51,823 bases of DNA from Opitutaceae bacterium (GTDB lineage Bacteria > Verrucomicrobiota > Verrucomicrobiia > Opitutales > Opitutaceae), in NCBI GenBank assembly GCA_026125215.1, contig JAHCLN010000006.1:1-51823 (forward strand), given 5' to 3'. Position 1 is the stretch's first letter. Each line of letters opens with the position of its first letter. The notes beneath the pieces were generated by a model that saw only the letters and a list, made by a program, of their open reading frames with translations, was not told the DNA's origin and searched no databases. Below, piece by piece: positions 1 through 8,993 of this stretch. A program made the position numbers and the translations under genes.

Positions 1-894
1 GCCGCCCACGTCGAGGAAGTTGGCCGGCTCGGCGCCGAACAGCTTGATGGTGTCCATCGTCGCCATGGCCAGGCCGGCGCCGTTCACCAGGCAGCCGATG
101 TTGCCGTCGAGGGAGATGTAGGTGAGGTCGAACTTGGAGGCCTCGATCTCGGCCGGGTCCTCCTCGTCGAGGTCGCGCAAGGCGACGATCTCGGGGTGGC
201 GGAAGAGCGCGTTGGAGTCGAAGTTGATCTTGGCGTCGAGGGCGAGGACCTCGCCGGTCGGGGTGGTGATGAGGGGGTTGACCTCGACCATGGCGGCGTC
301 GGTTTCCCAGAACATGGTGTAGAGGTTCTTGATGAGCTTCGCGGCGTTCTTGGCCTCGGCGCCGGTGAGCTCCAGCGCGGCGATGAGCTGGCGGAGCTGG
401 AAGTCGGCGATGCCGTAGGCGGGGTCGATGACGACCTTGGTAATCTTCTCGGGGGTGTCGTGGGCGACCTTCTCGATTTCGACGCCGCCCTCGGTGGAGG
501 CGACGATGACGGGGCGGGAGGAGGCGCGGTCGAGGAGGACGGCGAGGTAGTATTCCTTTTTGATGTCGCTCGCGACGGTGAAGTAAACGGTCTGCACCTT
601 GCGGCCGGCGGGACCGGTCTGGAGGGTGACGAGGGTGTTCCCGAGCATTTTGCCGGCGATGTCCGCGGCCTCGGCCTTGGTTTTGCAGAATTTGACGCCG
701 CCCTTGAAGCCGTCGGTGAAGGTGCCTTTGCCCCGTCCGCCGGCGTGGATCTGGGACTTCACCATGGTGGGGCCCTCGGGCAAGCTGGCGAGGGCGGCGG
801 CGAACCCTTCCCGGGTGGTGGCGGCGGCGCCCTTGGGAACCGGCACACCGAATTTTTCAAAGAGAGCCTTGGCCTGATACTCGTGGATGTTCAT
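1..894 (-). CDS. sucC: Succinyl-CoA synthetase, ADP-forming, beta subunit (3' end outside the window)
   Basis: ATP-grasp subunit of the TCA enzyme that joins succinate and CoA using ATP. Translating the minus strand from ATG at 894 gives [20 protein letters not shown], the classic SucC start, followed by a glycine-rich ATP-grasp loop ([10 protein letters not shown] near residue 50), a VEVNPL motif near residue 205 and [20 protein letters not shown] near residue 270. The frame is open to base 1, so about 298 of the usual 385-400 residues are present. sucD would be expected just beyond the window edge. It lies 128 bp downstream of a membrane protein gene on the same strand. Identity is near certain from the sequence. 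Confidence 0.96.
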   Translation of the reverse strand, partial: MNIHEYQAKALFEKFGVPVPKGAAATTREGFAAALASLPEGPTMVKSQIHAGGRGKGTFTDGFKGGVKFCKTKAEAADIAGKMLGNTLVTLQTGPAGRKVQTVYFTVASDIKKEYYLAVLLDRASSRPVIVASTEGGVEIEKVAHDTPEKITKVVIDPAYGIADFQLRQLIAALELTGAEAKNAAKLIKNLYTMFWETDAAMVEVNPLITTPTGEVLALDAKINFDSNALFRHPEIVALRDLDEEDPAEIEASKFDLTYISLDGNIGCLVNGAGLAMATMDTIKLFGAEPANFLDVGG

Positions 895-1022
895 GGGGAA
901 TTATCCGCTCATCTAGCCACAAAAGCCGGAGGGAAGACACGTTAAAAAGCAGGCGGGCCGCAGTCGTTAGCCCGTTTGGACGGGTGGAAACAGCCGGCTA
1001 ATGCGGCTCTGGCAGGGGGCAG

Positions 1023-1718
1023 CTACCACCGAACCTGAACTTGCTGCACTTCCTCATCGTTGTAGGCCAAGACCACGGCGTGCCCGCTCGTGCGGCCGGC
1101 TTGCTTGTGCACCTGCCAGGAGATCACCTGGTAGTCGTATGCGTCGCCCAGTTCAGCCCGGGCTTGGGCGACGGCTTCCGCGGTCCAGCTTCCTTGCATC
1201 AGCAGCAAAGCCAATTTTGCCAGCAACAAGGTTGGCAGCGCACCCAAGGCGGCCAACACCGGGGCCCGCGACCAAGTCTGGCGTGGCCCGCCAGCCGCCT
1301 GCACGCGGCCGGCTTCCCATGCCAACCAACCCAAAATCAGGCCGGCGAGCAGCGCATGAACCAAATGGAGGGTTGTCGCCTGAGGGCTGTGCAGCAGCAG
1401 GGCGCGCAACAGCCGCCAGGGCAGAAAGAGTCCGCCGGCCAGAAACAGGCCCAAGATGAGACCAAGGCCGATCGGCGCCAGATAGAGCAGGACTCGCCAG
1501 ATTCCGCGCCGGCCGCGCCAGACCAACCACGCGGCCAGACCCAGGGCCAGGGTGCTGAAGGGTGCGGTCAGCGAAAGCGAGCCGCCGTTCTTCAGCCAGA
1601 CGAAGGCGCTCCAAGCCTGCATTGACAGGTCGAGGAGCGCGAAGACCACCAGTCCGGTCACGACCCGCAGGGAGCCCGCCGGACGTTGCGTCGTTGGCAA
1701 CACGGGGGGCGTTTGCAT
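1023..1718 (-). CDS. Hypothetical multi-span membrane protein
   Basis: I do not recognise a family. The 231-residue product has about four hydrophobic helices (roughly residues 20-40, 48-66, 75-100 and 110-130, with another near 150-175), and then a soluble tail of about 50 residues rich in polar residues (QVISWQVHKQAGRTSGHAVV). The tail may be a small extramembrane domain. The start is ATG at 1718, 15 bp downstream of the rph stop on the same strand, so it probably forms the tail of the lpt-hprK-rph transcription unit. Codon use and GC are like its neighbours. Confidence 0.7.
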   Translation of the reverse strand: MQTPPVLPTTQRPAGSLRVVTGLVVFALLDLSMQAWSAFVWLKNGGSLSLTAPFSTLALGLAAWLVWRGRRGIWRVLLYLAPIGLGLILGLFLAGGLFLPWRLLRALLLHSPQATTLHLVHALLAGLILGWLAWEAGRVQAAGGPRQTWSRAPVLAALGALPTLLLAKLALLLMQGSWTAEAVAQARAELGDAYDYQVISWQVHKQAGRTSGHAVVLAYNDEEVQQVQVRW

Positions 1719-1733
1719 GGGCGGGCGCTCCGG

Positions 1734-2486
1734 CTACCGCGCCAGCAGGCGCTTGGTGAGAAAGGCGGTCTGCAGGCCGCTGATTTCCTTGAGGCCCCGT
1801 TGGGCGAGGGCGATCAGGCCGGTCAGCTGTTCCTGGCTGAAAGTGGCTTCTTCGCCGGAGCCCTGGACCTCCACGAATTTCCCCTGCCCGGTCATGACGA
1901 TGTTGAAATCCACCTCGGCGTCCTTGTCCTCGATGTAGTTCAGATCGAGCAGCTCCTGGTTATTGAACACGCCGACGCTGACGGCGGCCACGGAATCGGT
2001 GAGCGGATTCTCCGCCAGTTTCTTGTCGTCGAGCAGCCGCTGCACGGCGAGGCGGGCGGCGAGATACGCGCCGGTGATGGAGGCGGTGCGGGTGCCGCCG
2101 TCGGCCTGGAGCACATCGCAGTCCACCCAGAGGGTGTTCTCGCCCAGTTTCTGCAGGTCAATGATGGCGCGAAGGGAACGGCCGATGAGGCGCTGGATCT
2201 CGACGGTGCGGCCGTCGAGTTTGCCTTTGGATATGTCGCGCGGTTTCCGGTCGAGCGTGGAGTAGGGCAGCATCGAATACTCCGCGGTCAGCCAGCCGCC
2301 TTTGACGCCCTGCTGCCGCATCCACGCGGGCACCTTGGGCTCGATGGTGGCGGCGCAGATGACGCGGGTGGCGCCGAACGAGACGAGCACCGAGCCGGTG
2401 GCGTGGGGCGCGATGTCGGGCTCGAAACTGATGGGACGAAGTTGGGCGGCCCGGCGGCCGTCAACGCGGGTGGGAGTGGCGGACAT
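1734..2486 (-). CDS. rph: Ribonuclease PH
   Basis: Phosphorolytic 3'-5' exoribonuclease that trims the 3' ends of tRNA precursors. The 250-residue length is typical of the family. Visible signatures are the N-terminal R-x-DGR-x-x-x-QLRP, [19 protein letters not shown], the [20 protein letters not shown] region and [20 protein letters not shown], which carries the conserved phosphate- and metal-site residues. The gene starts 4 bp after the hprK stop on the same strand, so the two are very likely co-transcribed. Nothing in the sequence suggests loss of function. Confidence 0.97.
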   Translation of the reverse strand: MSATPTRVDGRRAAQLRPISFEPDIAPHATGSVLVSFGATRVICAATIEPKVPAWMRQQGVKGGWLTAEYSMLPYSTLDRKPRDISKGKLDGRTVEIQRLIGRSLRAIIDLQKLGENTLWVDCDVLQADGGTRTASITGAYLAARLAVQRLLDDKKLAENPLTDSVAAVSVGVFNNQELLDLNYIEDKDAEVDFNIVMTGQGKFVEVQGSGEEATFSQEQLTGLIALAQRGLKEISGLQTAFLTKRLLAR

Positions 2487-2489
2487 AAA

Positions 2490-3494
2490 TCAGGTCTCGA
2501 TATTGCGGCTGTCGCGCTCGAAGGGCTGGATCTTGGTGGAGGGGGCCTCCGCTTCGCGGGCCATGTGGGCGATCAGCCGTTCGTTGAATTCCTTCGCGGG
2601 GTCGTGGCCCATTTTTTTGAGGGCCTGGGTGAGCGAGGCGACCTCGACGAGCCGGGCCATGTCGCGGCCGGGCCGGACGTAGAGCTCGATGTGCGGCAGC
2701 CGCCGGCCGAGGATGGTGTAGTAGTTCTCCTCCAGGCCGGTGCGTTCCTCGACGACCTCGGGGGTCCATTCCTGGAGCGAAATCACCAGGTCGAGGCGTT
2801 TTTCGAGCCGCACGGATTTCACGCCGAACATCTCGGCGATGTTGATGATGCCGATGCCGCGGCACTCCATCCAGCCGCGGTTGAGCGGGCGGCTGGTGGC
2901 CATGAGTTCGCGTTCGTCCAGCAGCTTGATGACGGTGAGGTCGTCGGCGACGAGCGAGTGGCCGCGCTCGATGAGGGCGAGGGCGCACTCGCTCTTGCCG
3001 ACCCCGCTGGAGCCGCGCAGCAGCACGCCCACGCCCTTGATGTCGAGCGTGGTGGCGTGCTCGGTGGTGGAGGGGGCGAACTCGTTGTCGATGCACAGGG
3101 TCGCGAGGTTCACGAAATTCATCGTGATCATCGGGGTGCGGAAAACGGGCAGGCCGAGTTCGCGGGCGACCGCCATCATGGCGGCGGTGCCGTGATAGTT
3201 GCGCGTCAGGACGAGGCAGGGGATGTGCCGCTTGATCATCTCGCGCATGATGCCGGCCTGCGCGGACTCGGAGAGGGTCTTCACATAGGTCATCTCGGCC
3301 GCGCCGAAGACCTGGACGCGCTTGTTGGCGAAATACTTGAAGAACCCAGTGAGGGCGAGCGAGGGCCGGTTGATGGAGCCCTCCTTGATGAGGCGGTGCA
3401 GGCCGGCCCCGTCGGTGAGCAGCTCGAGCTTCAGCTTTTCGCGGTAGCTCTCGTAAAAATGCGCGACGGTGATCCCGTGGATGGCTTTTTGCAT
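2490..3494 (-). CDS. hprK: HPr kinase/phosphorylase
   Basis: Bifunctional enzyme that phosphorylates and dephosphorylates a serine of HPr, linking carbon status to gene control. The 334 residues show an N-terminal HPrK domain, a Walker A loop GSSGVGKS near residue 160, and the family signature MECRGIGIINIAEMFGVKSV near residue 208. No gene for HPr is in the window. It sits directly after lptB (5 bp apart) at the end of the kdsC-lptC-lptA-lptB run; in Proteobacteria ptsN and hprK also lie near the lpt genes, so the arrangement is partly conserved. Confidence 0.96.
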   Translation of the reverse strand: MQKAIHGITVAHFYESYREKLKLELLTDGAGLHRLIKEGSINRPSLALTGFFKYFANKRVQVFGAAEMTYVKTLSESAQAGIMREMIKRHIPCLVLTRNYHGTAAMMAVARELGLPVFRTPMITMNFVNLATLCIDNEFAPSTTEHATTLDIKGVGVLLRGSSGVGKSECALALIERGHSLVADDLTVIKLLDERELMATSRPLNRGWMECRGIGIINIAEMFGVKSVRLEKRLDLVISLQEWTPEVVEERTGLEENYYTILGRRLPHIELYVRPGRDMARLVEVASLTQALKKMGHDPAKEFNERLIAHMAREAEAPSTKIQPFERDSRNIET

Positions 3495-3499
3495 GCGCG

Positions 3500-4237
3500 T
3501 CAGAGGTTGAAGTCTTCGCCGAGGTAAAACTCCCGGGCCTGGGCGTCGTTGATCAGGAATTCGCTGCTGCCCTGCGTGAGCATTTTCCCGCGGTGGATCA
3601 GGTAGGCCCGGTCCACGATGCGCAGGGTCTCGCGGACGTTGTGGTCGGAGACGACCACGCCGATGCCGCGCTGCTTGAGCCGGAGGATGATTTTCTGCAC
3701 CTCGGCCACGGAGATGGGATCGATGGCGGCAAAGGGCTCGTCCATCAGCAGAAACTTCGGCTTGGTGACAAGGGCGCGGGCGATTTCCAGCCGGCGGCGC
3801 TCGCCGCCGGAGAGGGTGAAGGCCTTTTGTTTCGCCACGTGGCCGAGGCCGAGCTCCTCCAGGTGGTGGCGCACGGCGGCCGGCCGATCGCGGCGCGGGA
3901 TGCCGGCAACCTCGGCGATGGCGAGGATGTTTTCCTCGACGGTGAGTTTGCGGAAAACCGAGGCCTCCTGCGGCAGGTAGCCGATGCCGTGGCGGGCCCG
4001 TTGGTGCATGCGCAGGCGGGTGACGTCCTTGCCGTCGAGCAGCACACGCCCCCGCGTGGCCGGCACCAGCCCGACAATCATGTAGAAGGTGGTGGTCTTG
4101 CCCGCGCCGTTGGGCCCGAGCAGGCCGACCACCTCGCCGGCGGAAAAATTGAGGTCCACGCCGTCCACCACATGGCGCGCGCCGTAGGTCCGGACCAGAC
4201 CTTCCGTGCGGATTTCCGACTGGGCGGCGGCGGGCAT
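3500..4237 (-). CDS. lptB: LPS export ABC transporter ATP-binding protein LptB
   Basis: Cytoplasmic ATPase that powers extraction of lipopolysaccharide from the inner membrane together with LptF/LptG and LptC. The 245 residues show Walker A GPNGAGKTT near residue 40, the Q-loop in GIGYLPQEASVFRKLTVEEN, the signature LSGGERRRLEIARAL, Walker B FLLMDEPFAAIDP and the H-loop VVVSDHNVRETL. The GYLPQEASVFR and DHNVRETL motifs are characteristic of LptB rather than other ABC ATPases. It lies 9 bp downstream of lptA. lptF/lptG are not in the window. Confidence 0.97.
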   Translation of the reverse strand: MPAAAQSEIRTEGLVRTYGARHVVDGVDLNFSAGEVVGLLGPNGAGKTTTFYMIVGLVPATRGRVLLDGKDVTRLRMHQRARHGIGYLPQEASVFRKLTVEENILAIAEVAGIPRRDRPAAVRHHLEELGLGHVAKQKAFTLSGGERRRLEIARALVTKPKFLLMDEPFAAIDPISVAEVQKIILRLKQRGIGVVVSDHNVRETLRIVDRAYLIHRGKMLTQGSSEFLINDAQAREFYLGEDFNL

Positions 4238-4246
4238 GACGGCGGA

Positions 4247-4798
4247 TTACCGGGAGGGCCCGGCCTCCTTGTTTTCCTCGTCGAAGCCGAGATCCTTGAG
4301 CGCGGGCAGCGTGATGCGCGCCCGGTCATCCGGCTCACCCTCGATCACCGCGCGGCGCTGGCCGCGGTAGAGCACCAGCCGCGGACCGGTGGCCACATAC
4401 TGGTCGTCGAGGCTGCGCACGACGGGTGCTTCGCTCAGCACAATGCGGTCCTCGCCCGGAAAAACCTCGGCGCGGCCGCAGGTGGCCTCGCGGTCGCCCT
4501 GCACGATGCGCACGTTGCCGGTGGCGACGAGCGACTTGAAGTTGCCGTAGCCGCCGAGCGTGTCGGCGGGATCGCCCTTGCGGGTGGCCACGACCTGCAG
4601 GAAATCGCAGAAAATCTTCAGGTTGTTGCCCGAGACCACGACCTGGTCGCGAAAGGTCGCGACCGTCTCGGTGTCGGTGCTGACGGTCTCGGCGAGGCCG
4701 GCGCACTCGATCACGGTGGGCGGCGGCTCGGTGGCGCACAATCCCGCGGGCAGGGCCGGGATGATGAGGGCGAGGAGGAGCGGCAGGCGGCGGTTCAT
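4247..4798 (-). CDS. lptA: LptA/OstA-like LPS transport periplasmic protein
   Basis: A 183-residue exported protein with a Sec signal (MNRRLPLLLALIIPALPAGL, cleavage near CA/TE). The mature part is a run of alternating beta strands with the repeated pattern seen in OstA_N domains (VVVSGNNLKIFCDFLQVV, GNVRIVQGDREATCGRAEVF, VATGPRLVLYRGQRRAVIEG). It would form part of the periplasmic LPS bridge. ATG overlaps the preceding lptC stop (ATGA at 4795-4798), and lptB follows, so context supports the call strongly; sequence alone would justify only an OstA-like label. Confidence 0.85.
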   Translation of the reverse strand: MNRRLPLLLALIIPALPAGLCATEPPPTVIECAGLAETVSTDTETVATFRDQVVVSGNNLKIFCDFLQVVATRKGDPADTLGGYGNFKSLVATGNVRIVQGDREATCGRAEVFPGEDRIVLSEAPVVRSLDDQYVATGPRLVLYRGQRRAVIEGEPDDRARITLPALKDLGFDEENKEAGPSR

Positions 4799-5223
4799 TT
4801 GAGGATGTCGGGCAATTGGGCGCGAAACACTATCCGGGCGTCCCGGGTGATGGAAACTTTTTTCTGGGCGTGGTCGTAACGCCAGCCATGGCCCGTGATC
4901 TCAAGGTCGTCGCGGATGACGCGCACCACTCCGGCGCCCTCGACCTCTTCACTCTCCGGGTTGACGGTGGCGACCGGGCTCAGGATGACCGTCTCGACGA
5001 GGTTCCGGGCATCTCCGCTGAACAGCGTCAGCGTCATCTCCCGAAGCTCGATGCGGGCGGCCGTGACCAGCGCGGCCGAGCCCTGCAGCAGCATGGACCG
5101 GTGGCCTTCGCGCGTGAAGGTGGGCAGCCGGAAGCTTTCGACCGGCGTGCCGGCGGTAAGGGTCTGGGCGGACAAGCCCAACGGCAGCGCGCCGAGCAGC
5201 AAAAGGAGGCGGATAAAGTTCAC
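4795..5223 (-). CDS. lptC: LptC-like LPS export protein
   Basis: A 142-residue protein with one N-terminal hydrophobic segment (FIRLLLLLGALPLGLSAQ), then beta-rich sequence ending in VIRDDLEITGHGWRYDHAQK, a pattern shared by LptC/OstA-type beta-jellyroll proteins. I chose GTG at 5223 because it overlaps the kdsC stop as GTGA; an in-frame ATG at 5265 would put 14 extra charged residues before the membrane segment and overlap kdsC by 46 bp. Assignment as LptC rests mainly on its place between kdsC and lptA; the segment could equally be a cleaved signal peptide. Confidence 0.65.
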   Translation of the reverse strand: MNFIRLLLLLGALPLGLSAQTLTAGTPVESFRLPTFTREGHRSMLLQGSAALVTAARIELREMTLTLFSGDARNLVETVILSPVATVNPESEEVEGAGVVRVIRDDLEITGHGWRYDHAQKKVSITRDARIVFRAQLPDILK

Positions 5224-5756
5224 GATGCGGTGTCCTGACCGCGGGCGGCGAGGATATGTTCGCAAATCTCGCGCACGGCACCGTGGCCGGCGGCGCGACG
5301 GGTGACATAACGGGCGGCGCGCAGCGCGGCGGGCATGGCGCCGGGCACGCTGATGCCGACGCCGGCCCAGGCGATAGCCGGGGCGTCGATGTCATCGTCG
5401 CCCATGTAGGCGCAGGCGGCGGCGGGCAGTTTCAATTGCGCCGCGAGTTCCTGCAGGGCGGTGAGCTTGTCGGTGCGGCCCTGAATCAGGTGGGGGATGC
5501 GCAGCTCCTTGGCGCGGGCGGTGGTCGCACCCGAGGGCCGGCCGCTGATCCAGGCGACGGCAAGATTGTTCCGGTTGAGCCGCACCAGGCCCATGCCATC
5601 GAGGATGGAAAACGATTTCGACTCGGTGCCGTCGGAGGAGATGCGCACCGTGCCGTCGGTCAGCACGCCGTCCACATCCATCGCGAAGAGGCGGATGGCG
5701 GCCCATGCCTGCCGGCTGATTTTCGATTTTTGATTTTTGATTTTCGACTGGGGCAT
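5220..5756 (-). CDS. kdsC: KDO 8-phosphate phosphatase (HAD family)
   Basis: Removes phosphate from KDO-8-P in the synthesis of the KDO sugar of lipid A/LPS. HAD motif I is AMDVDGVLTDG, motif II is WISGRPS, and motif IV is GDDDIDAPA. With start ATG at 5756 the product is 178 residues, normal for KdsC. A longer reading from 5846 would add 30 residues by reading through an AT-rich repeat and overlap the upstream gene, so I reject it. Even with the chosen start, codons 2-13 (PQSKIKNQKSKI) are encoded by one arm of that repeat. Confidence 0.92.
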   Translation of the reverse strand: MPQSKIKNQKSKISRQAWAAIRLFAMDVDGVLTDGTVRISSDGTESKSFSILDGMGLVRLNRNNLAVAWISGRPSGATTARAKELRIPHLIQGRTDKLTALQELAAQLKLPAAACAYMGDDDIDAPAIAWAGVGISVPGAMPAALRAARYVTRRAAGHGAVREICEHILAARGQDTAS

Positions 5757-5812
5757 GCGTGGCGGTGAGCGAAGCGGAATAATCGAAAATCGAGAATCAA
5801 AAATCGAAAATG
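5719..5812. repeat. AT-rich word-repeat inverted repeat around the kdsC start
   Basis: Two arms of about 32 bp (5719-5750 and 5781-5812) are built from variants of the word gattttcgatttttgatt and are complementary to each other at about 28 of 31 positions. They are separated by 30 bp that hold the kdsC start codon. On the minus-strand transcript this would be a long hairpin directly after the E1 stop codon, with the kdsC ATG in its loop. The composition is very unlike the surrounding GC-rich genes. Confidence 0.85.
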
Positions 5813-5814
5813 TA

Positions 5815-7842
5815 TCACCCCATCCAGCCGGTGATGGCTTCGACAACCTTGTCCTTGGTCGGGCGGTAGGCCTGCTCCAGCTCGGCGGCGAAGGGCACGG
5901 GGATGTCGAGGGCGCCGAGACGGAGCGGGGCGGCCTTGAGGGCGGCGAAATGCTCCTCGGTCAGGCGGGCGACCAGTTCGGCGCCGAAGCCGTGCGTGCG
6001 GCGGCCTTCGTGGAGGACGATGAGCCGGCCCGTGCGGGCCAGCGAGGCCTTGATCGCATCGAGCCGCAGCGGGGCGAGCCCGCGCAGGTCGAAGAGGTCG
6101 AAGGCGGCTTCGTATTCGCTGGCGAGGTAATCGCACACCTCCGCGGCCATGTGGGTGGCTTCGCCGTAGGTGACGAACGTGCCGAAGTCGCCGTGGCGCA
6201 GTTGGCGGGGCAGCCAGACCTGGCGGTAGTCGGGGTTCCACTGCACCGGCTGCTTGCCGCGGCGGTAGAGGGCCTTGTTTTCGAAAAGGATGACGGGGTT
6301 GTTGTCCTCGTAGGCGGCAAGGAGCGCGTCGAAGGCGTCCTGCGGCGTGCTCGGGTAGAGGGCTTTGAGGCCCGGCAGGGAGAGAAACATGGACTCGAGC
6401 TCCTGCGAATGGAAGGAGCCGAGCTGCACCGTGCCGCAGGGGAAGCGGAACACGACCGGGCAGGCCGCGCCGGAGCGGAAGTGGTAGGTCGCGGCGTTCT
6501 GCGTGATCTGGGTCACAGCTTCGGTGGCGAAGTCGGCGAACTGGAACTCCTCGATGGGGCGGTGGCCGTTGACGGCCATGCCGATGGCGTAGCCGGTGCA
6601 GGCGCTTTCCGCGAGCGGGGTGTTGAAGACGCGCGCCCGGCCGAACTCCTTGAGCAGGCCCTCGGTGACCTTGAAGGCGCCGCCGTATTTGCCGATGTCC
6701 TGGCCGAGCACGATGGATTCCGGCCGCTCGGTCAGGATTTTGCGGTGGGCGGCGTTGATGGCTTGGGCGAGATTGAGGGACTGGGGCTGGGCCGGCTCCG
6801 GTCGCCAAGGCAGCGCTGGGGCGTCGGGGGCAAAAACTTCCGTGACCATGTCGCCGGGCGCCGGCCGGGGGACGGCGAGGCAGGTCTTGACGCAGGCCTC
6901 GAGAAAAGCGCCGAGCTCGTGGTCGATCTCGTCCAGCCGCGCCGCGTGGCCGTCGGCAGCGAGTTGAGCCCGCAGGCGGGGCAGGGGATCCTGCGCAAAG
7001 AAGGCCTCCGACTCGCCGGGCTGCATGTAGTCGCAGGTGTCGTAGGCCGCGTGGCCGCGGAGCCGCAGGGTGCTGACTTCGATCAGGACCGGACGCGAAG
7101 TGGTGCGGACTTTTTCGATGGTGGAGGCGAGGGTGCGGGTGAAGGCGGGGACGTCGGTGGAGTCGGCGGCAAAGCCCTCGATGCCGTAGCCGGCGGCCCG
7201 CTGCCAGAGCTCGGCGCCGGCGTATTGTTCGTTCAACGGCGTGGAGTAGGCGTAGCGGTTGTTCTCGATGACGAAAATGACCGGCAGCGAGAGCAGCGAG
7301 GCGAGGTTGAGGGACTCGTGGATGTCGCCGGTGCTGGAGGAGCCGTCACCAAAAAAGGCGAAGCCGACCGCGGGCCGGCCCTGCCGACGCTGGGAATCGG
7401 TCGCGCCGACCACATTCGAAAGCATGATGCCAAGGTGGCTGATCATGGGCAGCGAGCGGTTGGCCGGGTCGCCGTGGTGGATATTGCCCTCCCGGGCCTT
7501 CGTGGGGCTGAGGGCGTTGGCAAAATACTGGTTGAGGTGCTCGCAGAGATGACCGCTCCAGATGATATGGCCGCCGAAGCCGCGATGGGAAAACGAGATG
7601 ACGTCGTGCGTCTTGTCCGCGAGCAGCGTCAGGGGCACGATGAGCCCTTCGTTGCCCATGCCGCCGGTGACGGTGCCCTTGATCAGGCCCTGACGAAAAA
7701 GGTCGAGGATGCGGTTGTCGGCCGTGCGGGCGAGTTGCATCCAAGCGTAGATGCGCAGGAGGGAGTCGGCGGGTGATTTTTCCAACTCAGGTCCGCGCAG
7801 ATCGCGCGAGGCCAGGATGGCGGGAGGTTCGGGAAATGCCAT
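5815..7842 (-). CDS. Fused 2-oxoacid dehydrogenase E1 (alpha plus beta), TPP-dependent
   Basis: The roughly 675-residue protein joins both E1 subunits in one chain. The N-terminal half has the TPP-binding motif GDGSSSTGDIHES...IENN and the GHAAYDTCDYM loop of E1-alpha. The C-terminal half, from about LNLAQAINAAHRKILTERPE, has E1-beta features (VLGQDIGKYGGAFKVTEGLL, FNTPLAESACTGYAIGMAV, VLHEGRRTHGFGAELVARL). It is probably a branched-chain or pyruvate-type E1; substrate cannot be read from sequence. No dedicated E2 lies next to it. ATG at 7842 is chosen; an ATG at 7869 and a GTG at 7893 are in frame upstream. Its stop abuts the word-repeat hairpin before kdsC. Confidence 0.92.
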   Translation of the reverse strand: MAFPEPPAILASRDLRGPELEKSPADSLLRIYAWMQLARTADNRILDLFRQGLIKGTVTGGMGNEGLIVPLTLLADKTHDVISFSHRGFGGHIIWSGHLCEHLNQYFANALSPTKAREGNIHHGDPANRSLPMISHLGIMLSNVVGATDSQRRQGRPAVGFAFFGDGSSSTGDIHESLNLASLLSLPVIFVIENNRYAYSTPLNEQYAGAELWQRAAGYGIEGFAADSTDVPAFTRTLASTIEKVRTTSRPVLIEVSTLRLRGHAAYDTCDYMQPGESEAFFAQDPLPRLRAQLAADGHAARLDEIDHELGAFLEACVKTCLAVPRPAPGDMVTEVFAPDAPALPWRPEPAQPQSLNLAQAINAAHRKILTERPESIVLGQDIGKYGGAFKVTEGLLKEFGRARVFNTPLAESACTGYAIGMAVNGHRPIEEFQFADFATEAVTQITQNAATYHFRSGAACPVVFRFPCGTVQLGSFHSQELESMFLSLPGLKALYPSTPQDAFDALLAAYEDNNPVILFENKALYRRGKQPVQWNPDYRQVWLPRQLRHGDFGTFVTYGEATHMAAEVCDYLASEYEAAFDLFDLRGLAPLRLDAIKASLARTGRLIVLHEGRRTHGFGAELVARLTEEHFAALKAAPLRLGALDIPVPFAAELEQAYRPTKDKVVEAITGWMG

Positions 7843-7923
7843 GTCCAAAACCCGACGTTGGGCGGGCATATCGTCGCGGGCAAGCCTGCGCACCGGGGGC
7901 TTTTGCGAAGATTTTGCGCTGTG

Positions 7924-8607
7924 TCAGAGAGACAAGCTCTCGCCGGCGGCCAACACCCGCACGGCGTGTCCCGCGGCGGTTGCTCGACGTGCGAAAGCCT
8001 CGGGGTCGGTGCGGATCGCGTCGAAGGTGTTGTAATGCATCGGCACCGCCAGCCGGGGACGAAGCAGGGCAAGTGCTTCCAAGGCTTCCTCCGGTCCCAT
8101 GGTGTAACGGTCGCCGATTGGAATCAGCGCGAGGTCCAATCTGTGCCGGCCGATGAGTGCCATGTCGCCAAACAGCGCGGTGTCGCCCGCGTGGTAGAGT
8201 GTGCGGCCGGCGGCCTTGATCAGATAGCCGCTCGCGACGCCCATGGCGCGGTTTTCTCCGTCGGGCAGTTCCAGGGCCGAGCTGTGAACGGCAGGTGTCA
8301 TCTGGATGCGGCCCCAAGGCAGGTCGAGGCCGCCGCCGGGCATCAGGTCGATGCTCTTGGCGCCCTGCGCGGCGAAGTGGTTGGCCAGCTCAAACGGTGC
8401 GATCACCGTCGCACCGTGCAGGCGGGCCAGCGCAAGGGCGTCGCAGATGTGGTCCTGATGGGCGTGGGTGCAGAGGATGTAATCGCACCGCACCGTGGAG
8501 GGATCGACGGCGCCGTGGGGATTTTCGGAAAGAAAGGGATCGATCACGAGCACCGCCCCGGGCAACTCGACGCGGAAACAGGAGTGGCCGAAATAGGTCA
8601 GGCGCAT
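7924..8607 (-). CDS. Metallo-beta-lactamase-fold hydrolase, UPF0173 (UlaG-like)
   Basis: A 227-residue single-domain hydrolase. Metal ligands are visible as THAHQDH near residue 48, AVHSS near residue 108, GDTALF near residue 140 and PMHYNTFD near residue 187, and the N-terminus MRLTYFGHSCFRVE is typical of UPF0173. The natural substrate of the family is not settled. Start ATG 8607 is chosen because it aligns with the family start and lies 5 bp after the stop of the upstream small membrane protein; an upstream in-frame start at 8646 would overlap that gene. Confidence 0.9.
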   Translation of the reverse strand: MRLTYFGHSCFRVELPGAVLVIDPFLSENPHGAVDPSTVRCDYILCTHAHQDHICDALALARLHGATVIAPFELANHFAAQGAKSIDLMPGGGLDLPWGRIQMTPAVHSSALELPDGENRAMGVASGYLIKAAGRTLYHAGDTALFGDMALIGRHRLDLALIPIGDRYTMGPEEALEALALLRPRLAVPMHYNTFDAIRTDPEAFARRATAAGHAVRVLAAGESLSL

Positions 8608-8612
8608 CGGCG

Positions 8613-8960
8613 TCAGTATTTTTCCATCACCTGGAACATGATCCAATAGAGCCCGAGATTGAGCACGAGCAGCACCCCGGGCAGCAGAATTGAAATCAAC
8701 TGGCTCGACGGCAGCAGGAACCAGAGCAGGCCGCCCAGTCCGTTGCCCGCGATCATCAGCAACCAGTAGTCCCGGGTGCGTTTGGTGCGGTGATCCGTGA
8801 GGTCCATGGGTTTGGCGTCCTCAACCGCCTGCCCGTGCGCAAGGTTGGCCCGCAGAATTTCATGCACCGAAGGCGCGGGCGGTGTGGCCGGTTGGTTCTC
8901 CTTCTGGAATTCCCGGGCCTTAAGACCGTAGCGTTGGGGCGGCGGATCGGCGTCAGGCAT
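8613..8960 (-). CDS. Small hypothetical membrane protein
   Basis: A 115-residue protein with a proline/charge-rich cytoplasmic-looking N-terminal half and two hydrophobic helices at about residues 65-83 and 87-108 (GLGGLLWFLLPSSQLISILL, LGLYWIMFQVMEKY). No family recognised. It precedes the UPF0173 hydrolase by 5 bp and is probably co-transcribed with it. Confidence 0.65.
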   Translation of the reverse strand: MPDADPPPQRYGLKAREFQKENQPATPPAPSVHEILRANLAHGQAVEDAKPMDLTDHRTKRTRDYWLLMIAGNGLGGLLWFLLPSSQLISILLPGVLLVLNLGLYWIMFQVMEKY

Positions 8961-8993
8961 GGGGCCGAGCCTGCACGAGCCGGCCGCCCTTGT

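Noticed and set aside
196-945. 249-codon plus-strand ORF opposite sucC
   Set aside because: Antisense shadow: the minus strand gives an unmistakable SucC protein over the same bases, and the plus-strand product is glycine/glutamate/valine-rich low complexity as expected from GC-rich codons read backwards.
1686-3527. 613-codon plus-strand ORF opposite rph and hprK
   Set aside because: Long antisense frame caused by high GC; both rph and hprK on the other strand have full family signatures.
5737-7776. 679-codon plus-strand ORF opposite the fused E1
   Set aside because: Antisense shadow with low-complexity product; the minus strand has clear TPP-enzyme motifs.
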